Source of the DNA: a virus
Direction: 5' to 3' (one strand)
IMG/VR virus record: IMGVR_UViG_3300030333_007237
Coordinates: 7,398 to 43,459 of that record
DNA: 36,062 nucleotides
A program made the position numbers and the translations under genes. The notes below the pieces were generated by a model that was given only the letters and a program-made list of their open reading frames with translations, was not told where the DNA came from and did no database searches. Position 1 is the first letter of the stretch; every line of letters begins with the position of its first letter. Positions 18,895 to 27,701 of this stretch are shown here, piece by piece.

Positions 18895-21096
18895 CTAAAA
18901 GCCCAGTACGACTTTGATATCTTCTTCTTGTTCGAAGTTTCTTAAAACAGGCCTCATATTCTGTATGTATATTAATTCACCAGACCCCTTCTCTAGTTCT
19001 GGAATATCAACCGAAGATACAGTAGAAACTTGTGGTGGACTAGTTAATGAATAATTTTCATCAGATGTTTCGGGTAAGAAAAGGGAAATATCGTACAGAT
19101 TTTCACCTGTCTTGAACTTACCGTCAACCGCAATTAGTTGTAGTGTACCGGTTGTTCCGTTGGTCCCGGCAGACCAATTAAGAACCACCCCAGTGGTTGA
19201 AGTATCTTGACCAACCAAAATGGTATCTTGAGGATATGTTGTATCAGTCAAAGCATCTTGTCCAGATACTGCTTCCACATTCACTTCTGTGTACAATTTA
19301 TATGTTAAATCTGTGTCGTTGTTGTATGGGGTGATACTTCGTACAGTTGCCAAACTAGAACCAGTGCTGAAATTCCAAGCACCAGAATCTAATTTGAAGG
19401 CATTAATTGCTTCACCAGTAACGCTACCATCGGCAGCAGTACCAATAAAGTCACCTGCATTGATATCATAAACTGTTAAAAGTCCATAATCTTTAGAAGT
19501 CAAATCATACGAGAATCTACTGACCTTTGCTACGGCATTTGACCTATCACCAATGATGTAATCGCCGCTTACAAAAGTCGTGTCATTGAATAATCGTGTA
19601 CCATCGCCAGTAATTGCATCAATTGTAATCACTGCTGTCACTGGTAATTCAGTTCCTGCAATCTTTCCTGTGTGGTCGCCCCCACCAGATGCACCACCGG
19701 AACTAATAAGTGGATTCTTGATAATACCAATTGACCTAAAATCATTTGTAATATTGAAGTCACCTGCTTCATCTCTCTCGAACGAAACAACTAACATTAT
19801 TTGGTCTGCTCCCAGTTCTTTGACAGGGTTACTACCAAACCCACCCTTTGGTGGAATCGATACTTTAACAATTGGTTCGACCGCAGGTGTATCGATAACT
19901 CTCCCTCTTGGGTAGATATCTGCTGTTCCTGTGGTGTAACCCGAACCACCACTGACCATATTGATTTTTTCAATCTTTTGGAATGTTTCCGTGTTTGGAT
20001 TTGTCAATGATTCTTGTGGGTATAATTTAATAGATGCTTCTGCATTTTCACCATCACCTCTGATTGTGCATTTTGGAACAATGCTATAAACACTGTGGTC
20101 TGAACCTTGAGAAGCAGATAGACTATCTTGCCAATTTCTATCAAGATAAAGTGTTCTTGTAGATGCAACATAACCTGTGATGTGTCTTACTTGTCCTGAA
20201 CCAGAACCAGAAGTGATAACTACAGAGTAACCATTGTAATAATCATTAATGGCAGAACTTGCGCCGATTTCATTTGCTAGAATCAATTCTGCACGAACAT
20301 CACCTCCAGTGATACCGCTACCGGGCACATCGATTCTTGGGTCGTTTTCGCCAATTTCTTCTCTATCAACTTTGGTTACTGTCACACAACTTGGAACAGT
20401 TCTTACAAAAGCATCACCTTCAAGAACCACATCAATGTGGTCAATTTGTCCGTCTTTCGCTGCCTGTTGAACATCCCACTGTAATCGAGTTTCATCTAGA
20501 AGTTCGGAAGAATTCAGTGTTTCGACATACTGAACAGGAATGTATTCGTCTGTCATGAACCGAAACAGTGTCTCTGGAATTGTATACAAATATTTCCATC
20601 GATAACCGTCCTCTAATTCGATGATATTTGGTGAGGTTCCACTTGGTTGTTTTGTAGATGTTCCACCTCGATTGTTTGAAATGCACATATACACATGGTT
20701 TTCGTTTGTCAGGACATAGAATCTTTTTGGCCACTGACCGGCAATATTTGCACTTTCATATGGTGGTTTCAATTCTCTAAACAATTCAACATCTGGGTCA
20801 TACTCATCCCATACATTATCAGCAGTCCAATCGATACGAGGAATTGCATGATAAGCATCGATTTGTCTAATTCGTTTAGCACCAATTGCATCTCTCCATG
20901 CTCCAAATGTCACACTAGTACAATCTCTTGCTAAACGGGGTGAAGTGTCGTTTCCTTCTTCCCACGATGGTCCGGTTCCCCAAGAATTTGTTCTACCAAA
21001 AACCATAAAATAGCGGTCACGGGAATTGGTTTTGAAGTTATCAAACCAATCCGCTGCCCATAGTCTTTTCATTGAATTCTTAACTGGATCCGCCAT
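18895..21096 (-). CDS. gp8: Baseplate wedge protein gp8, enlarged (733 aa)
   Basis: This matches T4 gp8, which dimerises in the wedge and helps hold gp6, gp7 and gp10. The N-terminal region (YFMVFGRTNSWG, IPRIDWTADNVWDEYDP, LEDGYRWKYLYTIPE) and the extreme C-terminus (GELIYIQNMRPVLRNFEQEE) correspond to the ends of T4 gp8. T4 gp8 is about 334 residues and this protein is 733. The extra length lies in the middle, roughly residues 230-690, and is a beta-rich, Thr/Gly-rich expansion (SGITGGDVRAELILAN, MVSGGSGYTTGTADIYPRG). The start is firm: AAGGAGAG ends 4 bases before ATG 21096. It sits between the gp7-position gene and the DUF4815 gene, as expected for a T4-like wedge operon. Confidence 0.85.
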   Translation of the reverse strand: MADPVKNSMKRLWAADWFDNFKTNSRDRYFMVFGRTNSWGTGPSWEEGNDTSPRLARDCTSVTFGAWRDAIGAKRIRQIDAYHAIPRIDWTADNVWDEYDPDVELFRELKPPYESANIAGQWPKRFYVLTNENHVYMCISNNRGGTSTKQPSGTSPNIIELEDGYRWKYLYTIPETLFRFMTDEYIPVQYVETLNSSELLDETRLQWDVQQAAKDGQIDHIDVVLEGDAFVRTVPSCVTVTKVDREEIGENDPRIDVPGSGITGGDVRAELILANEIGASSAINDYYNGYSVVITSGSGSGQVRHITGYVASTRTLYLDRNWQDSLSASQGSDHSVYSIVPKCTIRGDGENAEASIKLYPQESLTNPNTETFQKIEKINMVSGGSGYTTGTADIYPRGRVIDTPAVEPIVKVSIPPKGGFGSNPVKELGADQIMLVVSFERDEAGDFNITNDFRSIGIIKNPLISSGGASGGGDHTGKIAGTELPVTAVITIDAITGDGTRLFNDTTFVSGDYIIGDRSNAVAKVSRFSYDLTSKDYGLLTVYDINAGDFIGTAADGSVTGEAINAFKLDSGAWNFSTGSSLATVRSITPYNNDTDLTYKLYTEVNVEAVSGQDALTDTTYPQDTILVGQDTSTTGVVLNWSAGTNGTTGTLQLIAVDGKFKTGENLYDISLFLPETSDENYSLTSPPQVSTVSSVDIPELEKGSGELIYIQNMRPVLRNFEQEEDIKVVLGF

Positions 21097-21100
21097 TTAT

Positions 21101-21108
21101 CTCTCCTT
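21101..21108 (-). promoter_or_regulatory. Ribosome binding site of gp8
   Basis: AAGGAGAG on the minus strand lies just before ATG 21096 and overlaps the TAA of the preceding gene. It is the strongest ribosome site in the window and fixes the gp8 start. Confidence 0.75.
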
Positions 21109-23662
21109 AAGGTTCTGGACCTCCAGATGACCCACCCTCTGGGCATGTGTCTTCAACCGCAGATACACCCGTTGCTCCGCTCCATTCATATCCATCATTT
21201 GCGGCATATCCACTATCAAAAATATCACCTTTCAACATTCTAACAAACGGTTGTATTTGAACATGTTTAAATTGAGTATATGTTGTCTTCTCTGTTCTAT
21301 ATATGCTACTAAACTGCAAGTCATCATAATCATCGGGATTAACATTGTCGGAATACATTTGTGTTTCATAAACAGTTCCGCTCTCCCATCCATGCAACGG
21401 TCCAAAATGGGTAAACGAACCTGCGACTTGTTCTAAAATCAAGACAGAACCACGAACACCAACAGGTGCAGGAGTCCAACTGATAACATGACCTACTGCG
21501 TAGAATGGCAATCCACTAACGGGATAGTTGTTGTATGGGTCATGATAATGTTGTACTACCAATTCATGTTTCTTGAAATCTTTACCTTCTTCATATGGAA
21601 CATTGATTTCATAACCAACTTCTTTGTAGTCTGTGTTTTCAAAAATACCGGTGACACCTCTAACTCTTGGGTGTGGATAAATTGCCCAGTATTTATTTTC
21701 ACTCCATTCACCCTCTCTCAGAGGCCCGCTTTCACCGACCTCGACGACAACATAATCGCTTCCACTTGCCAAATTGGCATCACCAATATTCAGCATATGG
21801 AAATTACCGGCAGTCGGTCCAAAATCAATAGTGTCTTTGTGGAATCCTGAAACACCCGTTACCAAACCACCCGTAAGATATCCCCCTCCAGTTACATCAT
21901 ATTGTATACCACCACTAATAAGAGGACCGTTGTAGATACTACCACCACTGACAATAGATTCTGTGGCACCGGTTAGATGCCAAAATCTACTACCAGTCAT
22001 GAAATGGTAATTATCTGCTCCATGACTAATCACTTCAATATCAAAAACATTTCCTGTATTATTTTTGGTCTTGCTTGTGATGTAACCAACTGCATATCCT
22101 GCGGGTTCGTGGAAACCTCCAGTTTGTCCAGTTATACCACCAGTAAGAGAAACACCAGTTAGACCAGTTTCACCTGTTACACCGCTTTGGATAATCCAAT
22201 CGCCTGTGGCAAAATGGTCCCATGCAGTGCTACCCGATGTGTTGAATTGCATCGAGATTCTTTCTTGCATGGAGTCACCAACCCTGGCACCTGTTGGAAA
22301 GTGTCCGGTAAGACCACTTTCAAACTCGTCACTATAATCGGCAATACCATTACCGGTTGTGGGGTTGTGACCACACGGATATAAATCTGTTCCACTTAAG
22401 TTTGACCTCAAGTTTTCCCATGTTTTAAATGTGTACGGAGTATAGTGTCCAAGTAATGGAATTTCATAAAGATATTGGTATGCTCTGTTTTGTATAGGAT
22501 TTTGATGTTCTCGCAAAATCAGAACATTGGCAAACATTTTCAAACCGGCGGGGTGAATAATTCTCTTCACCGTTTCTTTGAAAACATCCAGAGTCATTTC
22601 ACTCTTAAGGACATACGAGAATGTTTGGTAATAGTAGTTATCTTGAATTTTCTTGTTTGAACTTAGTTTACCATCGTTACCAGACCAGTAACCTTCATAC
22701 TCACACAAAGAACCATATTGACCAGTGACCATCGCACCAGTTCCCTTTACTGTATCAATTGTAAATGTTGGTTGTTCTTTTGTAGGGTCGTAAGCAACAC
22801 CGAAGTTTGTTGTTTTCACATATGACAATGAACCCCTTGGCGATACTGTATCCAATTGACCTTGGGCACCAAAACCAAAAACATTGGTTGAAATTGAAAC
22901 TCTTTGGTCAACCTCATAACCCGAACCACCAGTTAAAACCGAAATTCCTTGGAGAACTGGGTACACTGTTTCATAAATGGTTTCTGTGCTACCATCATCC
23001 AAGAGAACAGTACATTCAATTTGTTTCCCAACTTTAAATTCTCCGTAGATATCATCGATGAAAATTTCAGCAACATCATATCTACCTTCTCTGTACTGGA
23101 GAACTCTTGTACATCTTGCATATGCTTCTACTTCTTTGGTTGTATCATTCCTTTGACGAATTTGTCTCGTCGCCATCTTTGAGATTTGACCAGAACCCAC
23201 AGAAACTTTAATTGATTTTTCGGCAATCCATTTACCATCAGATACTCTGAAGATATCAGTTTTTGGATAGTAGAATTCCAGATAAGCATCATACAACACA
23301 CGAAACAAAAACTTGAACGACCTCTCGGTTCCCTTTGCTCCATAGAACTCTTTGACATTCTTTACAAGAGTTTCTTTACTTACCATCTCACCAGTGTCTT
23401 TGTCAATTGCAAGTTTAACTGGAAAATTGTTGAGGTATTCGTTTTTAAAGTGTGTATAGAAAGATTCTAAAGATTCATCAATATCACCCAAGTCTTGTAA
23501 CATACCAGTTCTTCTAATAGGATTATCACTGGTTTCCAACCACTTGTAATACTCTTCCATGAAATCTAAAAATTCAGAGTGGTCATCCCGTACCCAATCT
23601 GGCGCCTGTTCTCTAATGAAAGGCGAAACTGGAAATTTGGTTGGGCGATTATCTTTTCTCAA
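21107..23662 (-). CDS. Baseplate wedge protein in the gp7 position (851 aa)
   Basis: The 851-residue protein lies between gp6 and gp8, where T4 has gene 7. Its N-terminus (RPTKFPVSPFIREQAPDWVR, then FMEEYYKWLE) and residues 100-150 (FYGAKGTERSFKFLFRVLYD) look like the conserved wedge part seen in marine T4-like phages. I cannot show by eye that it is homologous to T4 gp7 (about 1032 residues). Residues about 436-605 are dominated by hydrophobic-Thr-Gly steps, about 16 in 170 residues. The start is TTG 23662, overlapping the gp6 stop as TTGA, with AGGTAG 6 bases upstream. The next Met is residue 35, inside the conserved-looking part, so the TTG start is preferred. It probably bridges gp6 and peripheral proteins. 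Confidence 0.7.
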   Translation of the reverse strand: MRKDNRPTKFPVSPFIREQAPDWVRDDHSEFLDFMEEYYKWLETSDNPIRRTGMLQDLGDIDESLESFYTHFKNEYLNNFPVKLAIDKDTGEMVSKETLVKNVKEFYGAKGTERSFKFLFRVLYDAYLEFYYPKTDIFRVSDGKWIAEKSIKVSVGSGQISKMATRQIRQRNDTTKEVEAYARCTRVLQYREGRYDVAEIFIDDIYGEFKVGKQIECTVLLDDGSTETIYETVYPVLQGISVLTGGSGYEVDQRVSISTNVFGFGAQGQLDTVSPRGSLSYVKTTNFGVAYDPTKEQPTFTIDTVKGTGAMVTGQYGSLCEYEGYWSGNDGKLSSNKKIQDNYYYQTFSYVLKSEMTLDVFKETVKRIIHPAGLKMFANVLILREHQNPIQNRAYQYLYEIPLLGHYTPYTFKTWENLRSNLSGTDLYPCGHNPTTGNGIADYSDEFESGLTGHFPTGARVGDSMQERISMQFNTSGSTAWDHFATGDWIIQSGVTGETGLTGVSLTGGITGQTGGFHEPAGYAVGYITSKTKNNTGNVFDIEVISHGADNYHFMTGSRFWHLTGATESIVSGGSIYNGPLISGGIQYDVTGGGYLTGGLVTGVSGFHKDTIDFGPTAGNFHMLNIGDANLASGSDYVVVEVGESGPLREGEWSENKYWAIYPHPRVRGVTGIFENTDYKEVGYEINVPYEEGKDFKKHELVVQHYHDPYNNYPVSGLPFYAVGHVISWTPAPVGVRGSVLILEQVAGSFTHFGPLHGWESGTVYETQMYSDNVNPDDYDDLQFSSIYRTEKTTYTQFKHVQIQPFVRMLKGDIFDSGYAANDGYEWSGATGVSAVEDTCPEGGSSGGPEP

Positions 23663-25518
23663 TATGTTCTACCTGCGGTTACTCTTGTTACACCACCAGA
23701 ACCAGGACGAGTGATATCGTTCATCGTCAGCGAAACGGCAGATAAATCATTTACATCCATTGTAAGAATAATGTTTCTTTTGATTTCGATATCTTGCTCT
23801 GCCGGAGTTGCGGAGATTTTGATTTCTGTAATGTTGTCAATTGAAATTGGATTGAATTGTCTAATCACCAGTTTACCTGTTGTATAATCGACCATACCCA
23901 AATCATTGTTATAGTATACTTTGTCGTTGTTTACATCGAAGTAATACAATCGAAGTTTTCCATTACCATCATCATCAATAAAGGATGGAACATTTTCCTT
24001 TCCATTGAAATGAACAAATGATGTGGAAGAAACTACTGGCATGTGACCATCGTGTGGGTGGAAAATACCATTACCATATTCAAATTCATATGTTCTAAGT
24101 TGTCCCAATTCGGGTGAAAGACGATACTCCATCTTTACCTCTAATTCGTTACTGAGAATTGCATCATCGACTTCATCAATCTTGTGTTGGAAGTCAGACA
24201 TGTACAACGCTCTATTAAATTTCTCCAAATCTTGGTCAACGAAAAGTTTAATTCGTTCATAGATTGCATTGCTCAAATCGAGAGCAGACCTTACAGTTTT
24301 TCTAGAATCGTAATTTACATTACCTGTGAATGAAAGATAAATGTATACTGGGTCTACCACCTCTGGTGTAATGGAAACAACATTTCGTCTTTTCAAAAGG
24401 TCGTTTGCAATTGTCAGTTTTTCAATCGAACTAATGTATCTACCTTCTTTTGGTTTCAAAGAGATGAATACTTTACCGTATTGCGGTGGGTCGTTATCTT
24501 CACCACCCCAGATATACGCACTTTCAATATCTGGGTAATCTCTCAATAAAACATATTCATAATCGTTTGTTGTGACCGCTCTTTCTTGTGCTTGATATGC
24601 TAGAGGTGCGTAGTACTTAATAGAATCTGTTGTTTCTCTATCAGAACCCCCACCTGCTGCCGATACGACTTCCACTGTCGATGTACCATAGTTGAATGTT
24701 GGTGTGGTTACACTGTCACGAATACCTACATCATTAGCAGATTCTCCGTGGGTTGAAAGATATTCAACTGTGATGATATTACCATCAATGGCGGCGGTGC
24801 TTACAACACCGTCACCGAAGTAAATTTCATATTGTTGATTTTCAATTTCTTGTAAATAGTATGCTTTTGAATCTGGTGTCAAGTCAATAACATTTTTGAC
24901 TGGTTCCCATACATCAGAGAACCCTGTAGTATCAGAACGAGATTTCTGAACACGAACCGTTAATGTTCTGGTGTCGGCATTCACATCTGGGATAATAAAT
25001 TTTTGGTCGGGGTTGTTTGCGTCAACAACAAATGTAATTGTCTGGAGACTTCCTTCATATAATTGAATACCTCTAGCACTATAACTACCATCGGTTTCTT
25101 GAAGAATTTTGTGATTTGAAAGTGTTACAAAGGAAAAAGATGAACCACCTGCCGATGCAGAAAAAACTGCTCCCTTGGGAATAAAGTTTTGGGTTGGTGC
25201 ATTGGTTGATTTCCAGTTTACATTTACCGTTGCAATAGGAGCAGTAACGGACCTTGGAACATATGCTAAATGCTTTGCTAAAGATACAACTGAATTTCTG
25301 AGAATGGCACTATCGAGGAACATTTCATTTGCAACCATGTTTGCATAGAATGATTGATAGTGTGTGTTATATGCCAACAAGTCCAATAAGATTGACATCC
25401 CTGAACCATCAAAGTTGAAGTCCTTAAATTGGTCTTGGGAGGCAAGATAAGATTTCAGATTACTTTTGATGTTATCGAAATCAAGTTCGGTGATTCTAAT
25501 TTCTGCTCGTTCGGGCAT
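23659..25518 (-). CDS. gp6: Baseplate wedge protein gp6
   Basis: At 619 residues it is close to T4 gp6 (about 660), which forms the inner ring of the baseplate wedge and is related to gpJ of P2-type phages. The N-terminus is diagnostic: ITELDFDNIKSNLKSYLASQ, FNFDGSGMSILLDLLAYNTH, and NEMFLDSAILRNSVVSLAKH. The gpJ-like core follows around residues 290-460, including the segment EVVDPVYIYLSFTGNV. The gene begins in a TAATG overlap with gp25 and ends in a TTGA overlap with the gp7-position gene. This gives the expected gp25-gp6-gp7 order. The protein is not obviously expanded, unlike gp5, gp8 and gp53 here. Confidence 0.93.
   Translation of the reverse strand: MPERAEIRITELDFDNIKSNLKSYLASQDQFKDFNFDGSGMSILLDLLAYNTHYQSFYANMVANEMFLDSAILRNSVVSLAKHLAYVPRSVTAPIATVNVNWKSTNAPTQNFIPKGAVFSASAGGSSFSFVTLSNHKILQETDGSYSARGIQLYEGSLQTITFVVDANNPDQKFIIPDVNADTRTLTVRVQKSRSDTTGFSDVWEPVKNVIDLTPDSKAYYLQEIENQQYEIYFGDGVVSTAAIDGNIITVEYLSTHGESANDVGIRDSVTTPTFNYGTSTVEVVSAAGGGSDRETTDSIKYYAPLAYQAQERAVTTNDYEYVLLRDYPDIESAYIWGGEDNDPPQYGKVFISLKPKEGRYISSIEKLTIANDLLKRRNVVSITPEVVDPVYIYLSFTGNVNYDSRKTVRSALDLSNAIYERIKLFVDQDLEKFNRALYMSDFQHKIDEVDDAILSNELEVKMEYRLSPELGQLRTYEFEYGNGIFHPHDGHMPVVSSTSFVHFNGKENVPSFIDDDGNGKLRLYYFDVNNDKVYYNNDLGMVDYTTGKLVIRQFNPISIDNITEIKISATPAEQDIEIKRNIILTMDVNDLSAVSLTMNDITRPGSGGVTRVTAGRTY
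23669..23674 (-). promoter_or_regulatory. Ribosome binding site supporting a TTG start
   Basis: AGGTAG on the minus strand lies 6 bases before TTG 23662, inside the last codons of gp6. It supports initiation of the gp7-position protein at TTG in a TTGA overlap. The next Met is 34 codons downstream. Confidence 0.55.
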
Positions 25519-25907
25519 TATCTAATCCTTTGTAGTACCATTGACATATCTATGTCCGTTTGTGTATTTTTTAGTCTAAACAAAATAGTAACGCCATAAT
25601 GATTTCGGTCCATAGCAGGGTCAACCGCAACATCAATCAAATCAACTCTCGGTTCATATGCAGTGATTACATCACGAATTCTATTGCCAATTAATTGTGC
25701 AGTAACCGGTGTAACATTTTCAAAAAGAAGACCCCTTACACCAGACGATAACTCAGGGTGAAAGTGTCTTTCATATTTATTCGTCAAAACCAAATTCTGA
25801 ACAGACTTTTTTACTGCTTCGACATCAACCCTCTTTGAAACATCTCCATTGAGAGGATGTGCCAAAAAATTTAAATCTAAGTCCGTATATTTATTCTTCT
25901 TTGCCAT
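25518..25907 (-). CDS. gp25: Baseplate wedge protein gp25
   Basis: The 129-residue protein has the length and motifs of T4 gp25 (132 residues), the wedge protein that contacts the inner baseplate and nucleates sheath assembly. Related proteins occur in type VI secretion (TssE) and in other contractile phages. The ERHFHPELSSGVRGLLFENV segment and the conserved Glu-Pro-Arg in YEPRVDLIDVAVD (near residues 84-86) are typical. ATG 25907 lies inside the end of the membrane-protein gene (17-base overlap). The stop shares TAATG with gp6. One of the smallest and least altered genes in the block, it is a reliable landmark. Confidence 0.95.
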   Translation of the reverse strand: MAKKNKYTDLDLNFLAHPLNGDVSKRVDVEAVKKSVQNLVLTNKYERHFHPELSSGVRGLLFENVTPVTAQLIGNRIRDVITAYEPRVDLIDVAVDPAMDRNHYGVTILFRLKNTQTDIDMSMVLQRIR

Positions 25908-26565
25908 ATGTACCCCACAATCTAGATTCGATGTATCTCCTCTTATCTATCAATTCTTCTTTGACCCGAACGAAATCAATTTCATCAACTTTCCCCCAAT
26001 TGCACCATTCCACCACAACAGCACCATTCAATTCGCCCTTAAGTCCACGAAGTGGTAGGGTGGAGAACATCAGGACTCTATTTCCCTCTAGCACTCTCTT
26101 GAAATGGGAAACTTCAAGTGTTGATGTCAAGACTGGTTTTGTATCATCACCGGCAACTTTTTCCAAGAAGTCGGAATACATTGTCAAGAGAACATCTTGT
26201 CTTTCCATCTGTGTTTCGTTAACACCGTCAACACATGATTCGTGAGTGACAGACATTTTTTGCATACAGTTCCCGTTGATAACTTGCCCACCGTTATGAA
26301 ACTGGACTATGTGTGTTCGTGCGGCATCGAGTTTGATTCTAAGTTCTGTGAGATACTCATGGACTTTATTGTGTCTTGAAATGAAATTTGAATTGGGTGG
26401 TATAACCGATTTCTTCTTATTGAATTTCCTCGTCAGGGCAATAATAGCAGGGATGCCTACGACAACACCGGCAGCAAGTGCAAGTATCACCATTCCTACT
26501 TCTACCCATGACCCGAAGATATCAACGGATCCAAAATTGTTATCCATGTCTACCGGTACTTTCAT
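25891..26565 (-). CDS. Membrane-anchored protein of unknown function in the baseplate operon (224 aa)
   Basis: One clear membrane segment occupies residues about 21-44 (VEVGMVILALAAGVVVGIPA and on), followed by basic residues (RKFNKKK), suggesting the C-terminal domain faces the cytoplasm. That soluble domain contains RTHIVQFHNGG, MSVTHESCVDG and a later strand LNGAVVVEW. This resembles GAF/PAS-like sensor folds in outline, but the resemblance is weak. I chose ATG 26565 because GGGAG lies 6 bases upstream and it forms TAATG with the PAAR stop. The in-frame ATG at 26616 would add 17 residues and a long overlap. A membrane protein between PAAR and gp25 is not part of the T4 baseplate. It may act in infection or lysis. 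Function unknown. Confidence 0.75.
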   Translation of the reverse strand: MKVPVDMDNNFGSVDIFGSWVEVGMVILALAAGVVVGIPAIIALTRKFNKKKSVIPPNSNFISRHNKVHEYLTELRIKLDAARTHIVQFHNGGQVINGNCMQKMSVTHESCVDGVNETQMERQDVLLTMYSDFLEKVAGDDTKPVLTSTLEVSHFKRVLEGNRVLMFSTLPLRGLKGELNGAVVVEWCNWGKVDEIDFVRVKEELIDKRRYIESRLWGTYGKEE

Positions 26566-26864
26566 TAACCACTCCCGAATGTGTCTGTCGATGCGTTTGA
26601 AGCGGCCGAACCGCAATTTAGTGGGTCACCAACCCGAACTGCTTGTATACCATTGATGAAAATATTAGAAGATGCTTTAATAACAGCACCATCATGGCAA
26701 GGTCTTTTGTCAGAACACTCCTTGCAGTGAATTGCATATTTGTCGCCTTCTCGAACGAGTGCTTTGTGGTTGACAAAAACATTGGGAGAACCCTGAACTG
26801 CCGGCCTTGGAGGCCAACATCCATGTCCTGTGCATTTGTCTCCAACTCGTACAATTCCTGGCAT
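26565..26864 (-). CDS. PAAR-domain spike tip protein
   Basis: The 99-residue protein has two PAAR half-repeats: RVGDKCTGHGCWPPRP with SPNVFVNHKALVREGD, then HDGAVIKASSNIFINGIQAV with RVGDPLNCGS. PAAR proteins form the sharp metal-binding cone on top of the spike in contractile systems. The T4 counterpart is gp5.4 (97 residues), which caps gp5. Here an HCKECSDKRPCHDG segment near residues 46-59 adds three cysteines beside two histidines, which could change or add metal coordination. The gene follows its neighbour's TAG directly (TAG-ATG), and its TAA overlaps the next start. It lies three genes after gp5, so it is most likely the tip of the gp5 spike. Confidence 0.92.
   Translation of the reverse strand: MPGIVRVGDKCTGHGCWPPRPAVQGSPNVFVNHKALVREGDKYAIHCKECSDKRPCHDGAVIKASSNIFINGIQAVRVGDPLNCGSAASNASTDTFGSG
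26572..26576 (-). promoter_or_regulatory. Ribosome binding site deciding the membrane-protein start
   Basis: GGGAG on the minus strand lies 6 bases before ATG 26565. This ATG shares TAATG with the PAAR stop. It is preferred over the upstream in-frame ATG at 26616. Confidence 0.65.
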
Positions 26865-27701
26865 CTAACAACTCCTTGGCGGGAAATATCCCTTTTCCTT
26901 CATTTTCGTCAAGTAAGTTTCATTATCTACAAATTCCCCATCGACCATAAACCCATTTCTTTCATTGGTGTGATTGATATTTTTGATGAACTTATCGCGG
27001 TCTGAGGTCCAATTATTTATACACGGAAGGGTAAAAGTTCGTCTACTAAATCCCGCATTATTGACGGCAATTACAGTAAATCGATAATTGATTCTAATAT
27101 TCAATGATTCAGACCCGCATGTTGCATAGTTTGTTTCATCGTACTCAAAATCTTCTGGGCAACCACAAGCGTTGACCTCTTCCCATTTGTAATTTGGATA
27201 ATTATCTTTGCACGCCAACAACCACTCGTCAATATCTGTAATTACCCCAGACAGTGTACCGGAGAATTTGTCTAGTTTTAACCCAACGGGAAGAGTTCTT
27301 TTGTCTGTTACACATTCGGTGCATATATTGCCGTCGAACATTGTGTATTGGGACATATCTTCATTTGCCAAACCATCTGCTCCAGTTATAGCAGTGAACG
27401 CAGAACCCGAACCCAAGCAAAAATTATTGTCTTCTGAAAATCCTTCTCTTGGTTGCAACCAAAATTCTGTCGATGGTGTATAACTTGCATTGTATCTGGT
27501 AGAAGTCGAATCCTCACCGTTTCGCCAATCTGCTTCTGCTTCTTCGGGAAACTCCTCTGTTCCTAAAACACCACAATAAAACAAAGCATCATTTGCTTGA
27601 AATGTTACAGAGTAAGAACAACCCTCCGATGTTGTTGGTAACATGGAAGGAGTAATCCATCTTGGAGGTCGAAGATGTAATGGGTTTGTGACAGTTGGCA
27701 T
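26865..27701 (-). CDS. Cysteine-rich protein with putative Ig-like (He_PIG-type) segment (278 aa)
   Basis: The 278-residue protein starts MPTVTNPLHLRPPRWITPSM. A stretch near residues 141-155 (LPVGLKLDKFSGTLSGVI) matches the usual form of putative Ig-like He_PIG domains (Pro-x-Gly-Leu-x-Leu, then Ser/Thr-Gly-x-Leu/Ile-x-Gly). A following strand (NIRINYRFTVIAVNNAGFSR) also fits an Ig-type fold. There are about eleven cysteines, including ICTEC and ACGC pairs, many for a phage structural protein. The C-terminal region (FMVDGEFVDNETYLTKMKEK) looks helical. It lies between the glycine-rich gene and PAAR, with TAATG at its start. It is probably a spike or baseplate decoration, but its function is unknown. 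Confidence 0.65.
   Translation of the reverse strand: MPTVTNPLHLRPPRWITPSMLPTTSEGCSYSVTFQANDALFYCGVLGTEEFPEEAEADWRNGEDSTSTRYNASYTPSTEFWLQPREGFSEDNNFCLGSGSAFTAITGADGLANEDMSQYTMFDGNICTECVTDKRTLPVGLKLDKFSGTLSGVITDIDEWLLACKDNYPNYKWEEVNACGCPEDFEYDETNYATCGSESLNIRINYRFTVIAVNNAGFSRRTFTLPCINNWTSDRDKFIKNINHTNERNGFMVDGEFVDNETYLTKMKEKGYFPPRSC

Noticed and set aside
26566-26616. Longer start (ATG 26616) for the membrane protein.
   Set aside because: It would overlap PAAR by about 50 bases. ATG 26565 has a well-placed GGGAG and a TAATG junction like others in this operon.
27014-27021. TATAAATA on the minus strand, the T4 late promoter consensus, inside the Ig-like gene and about 150 bases before PAAR; a second copy at 33108-33115 in the hub gene.
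   Set aside because: About two matches to such an AT-only 8-mer are expected by chance in 36 kb at this composition. Both lie within coding sequence and neither is positioned just before an operon start.
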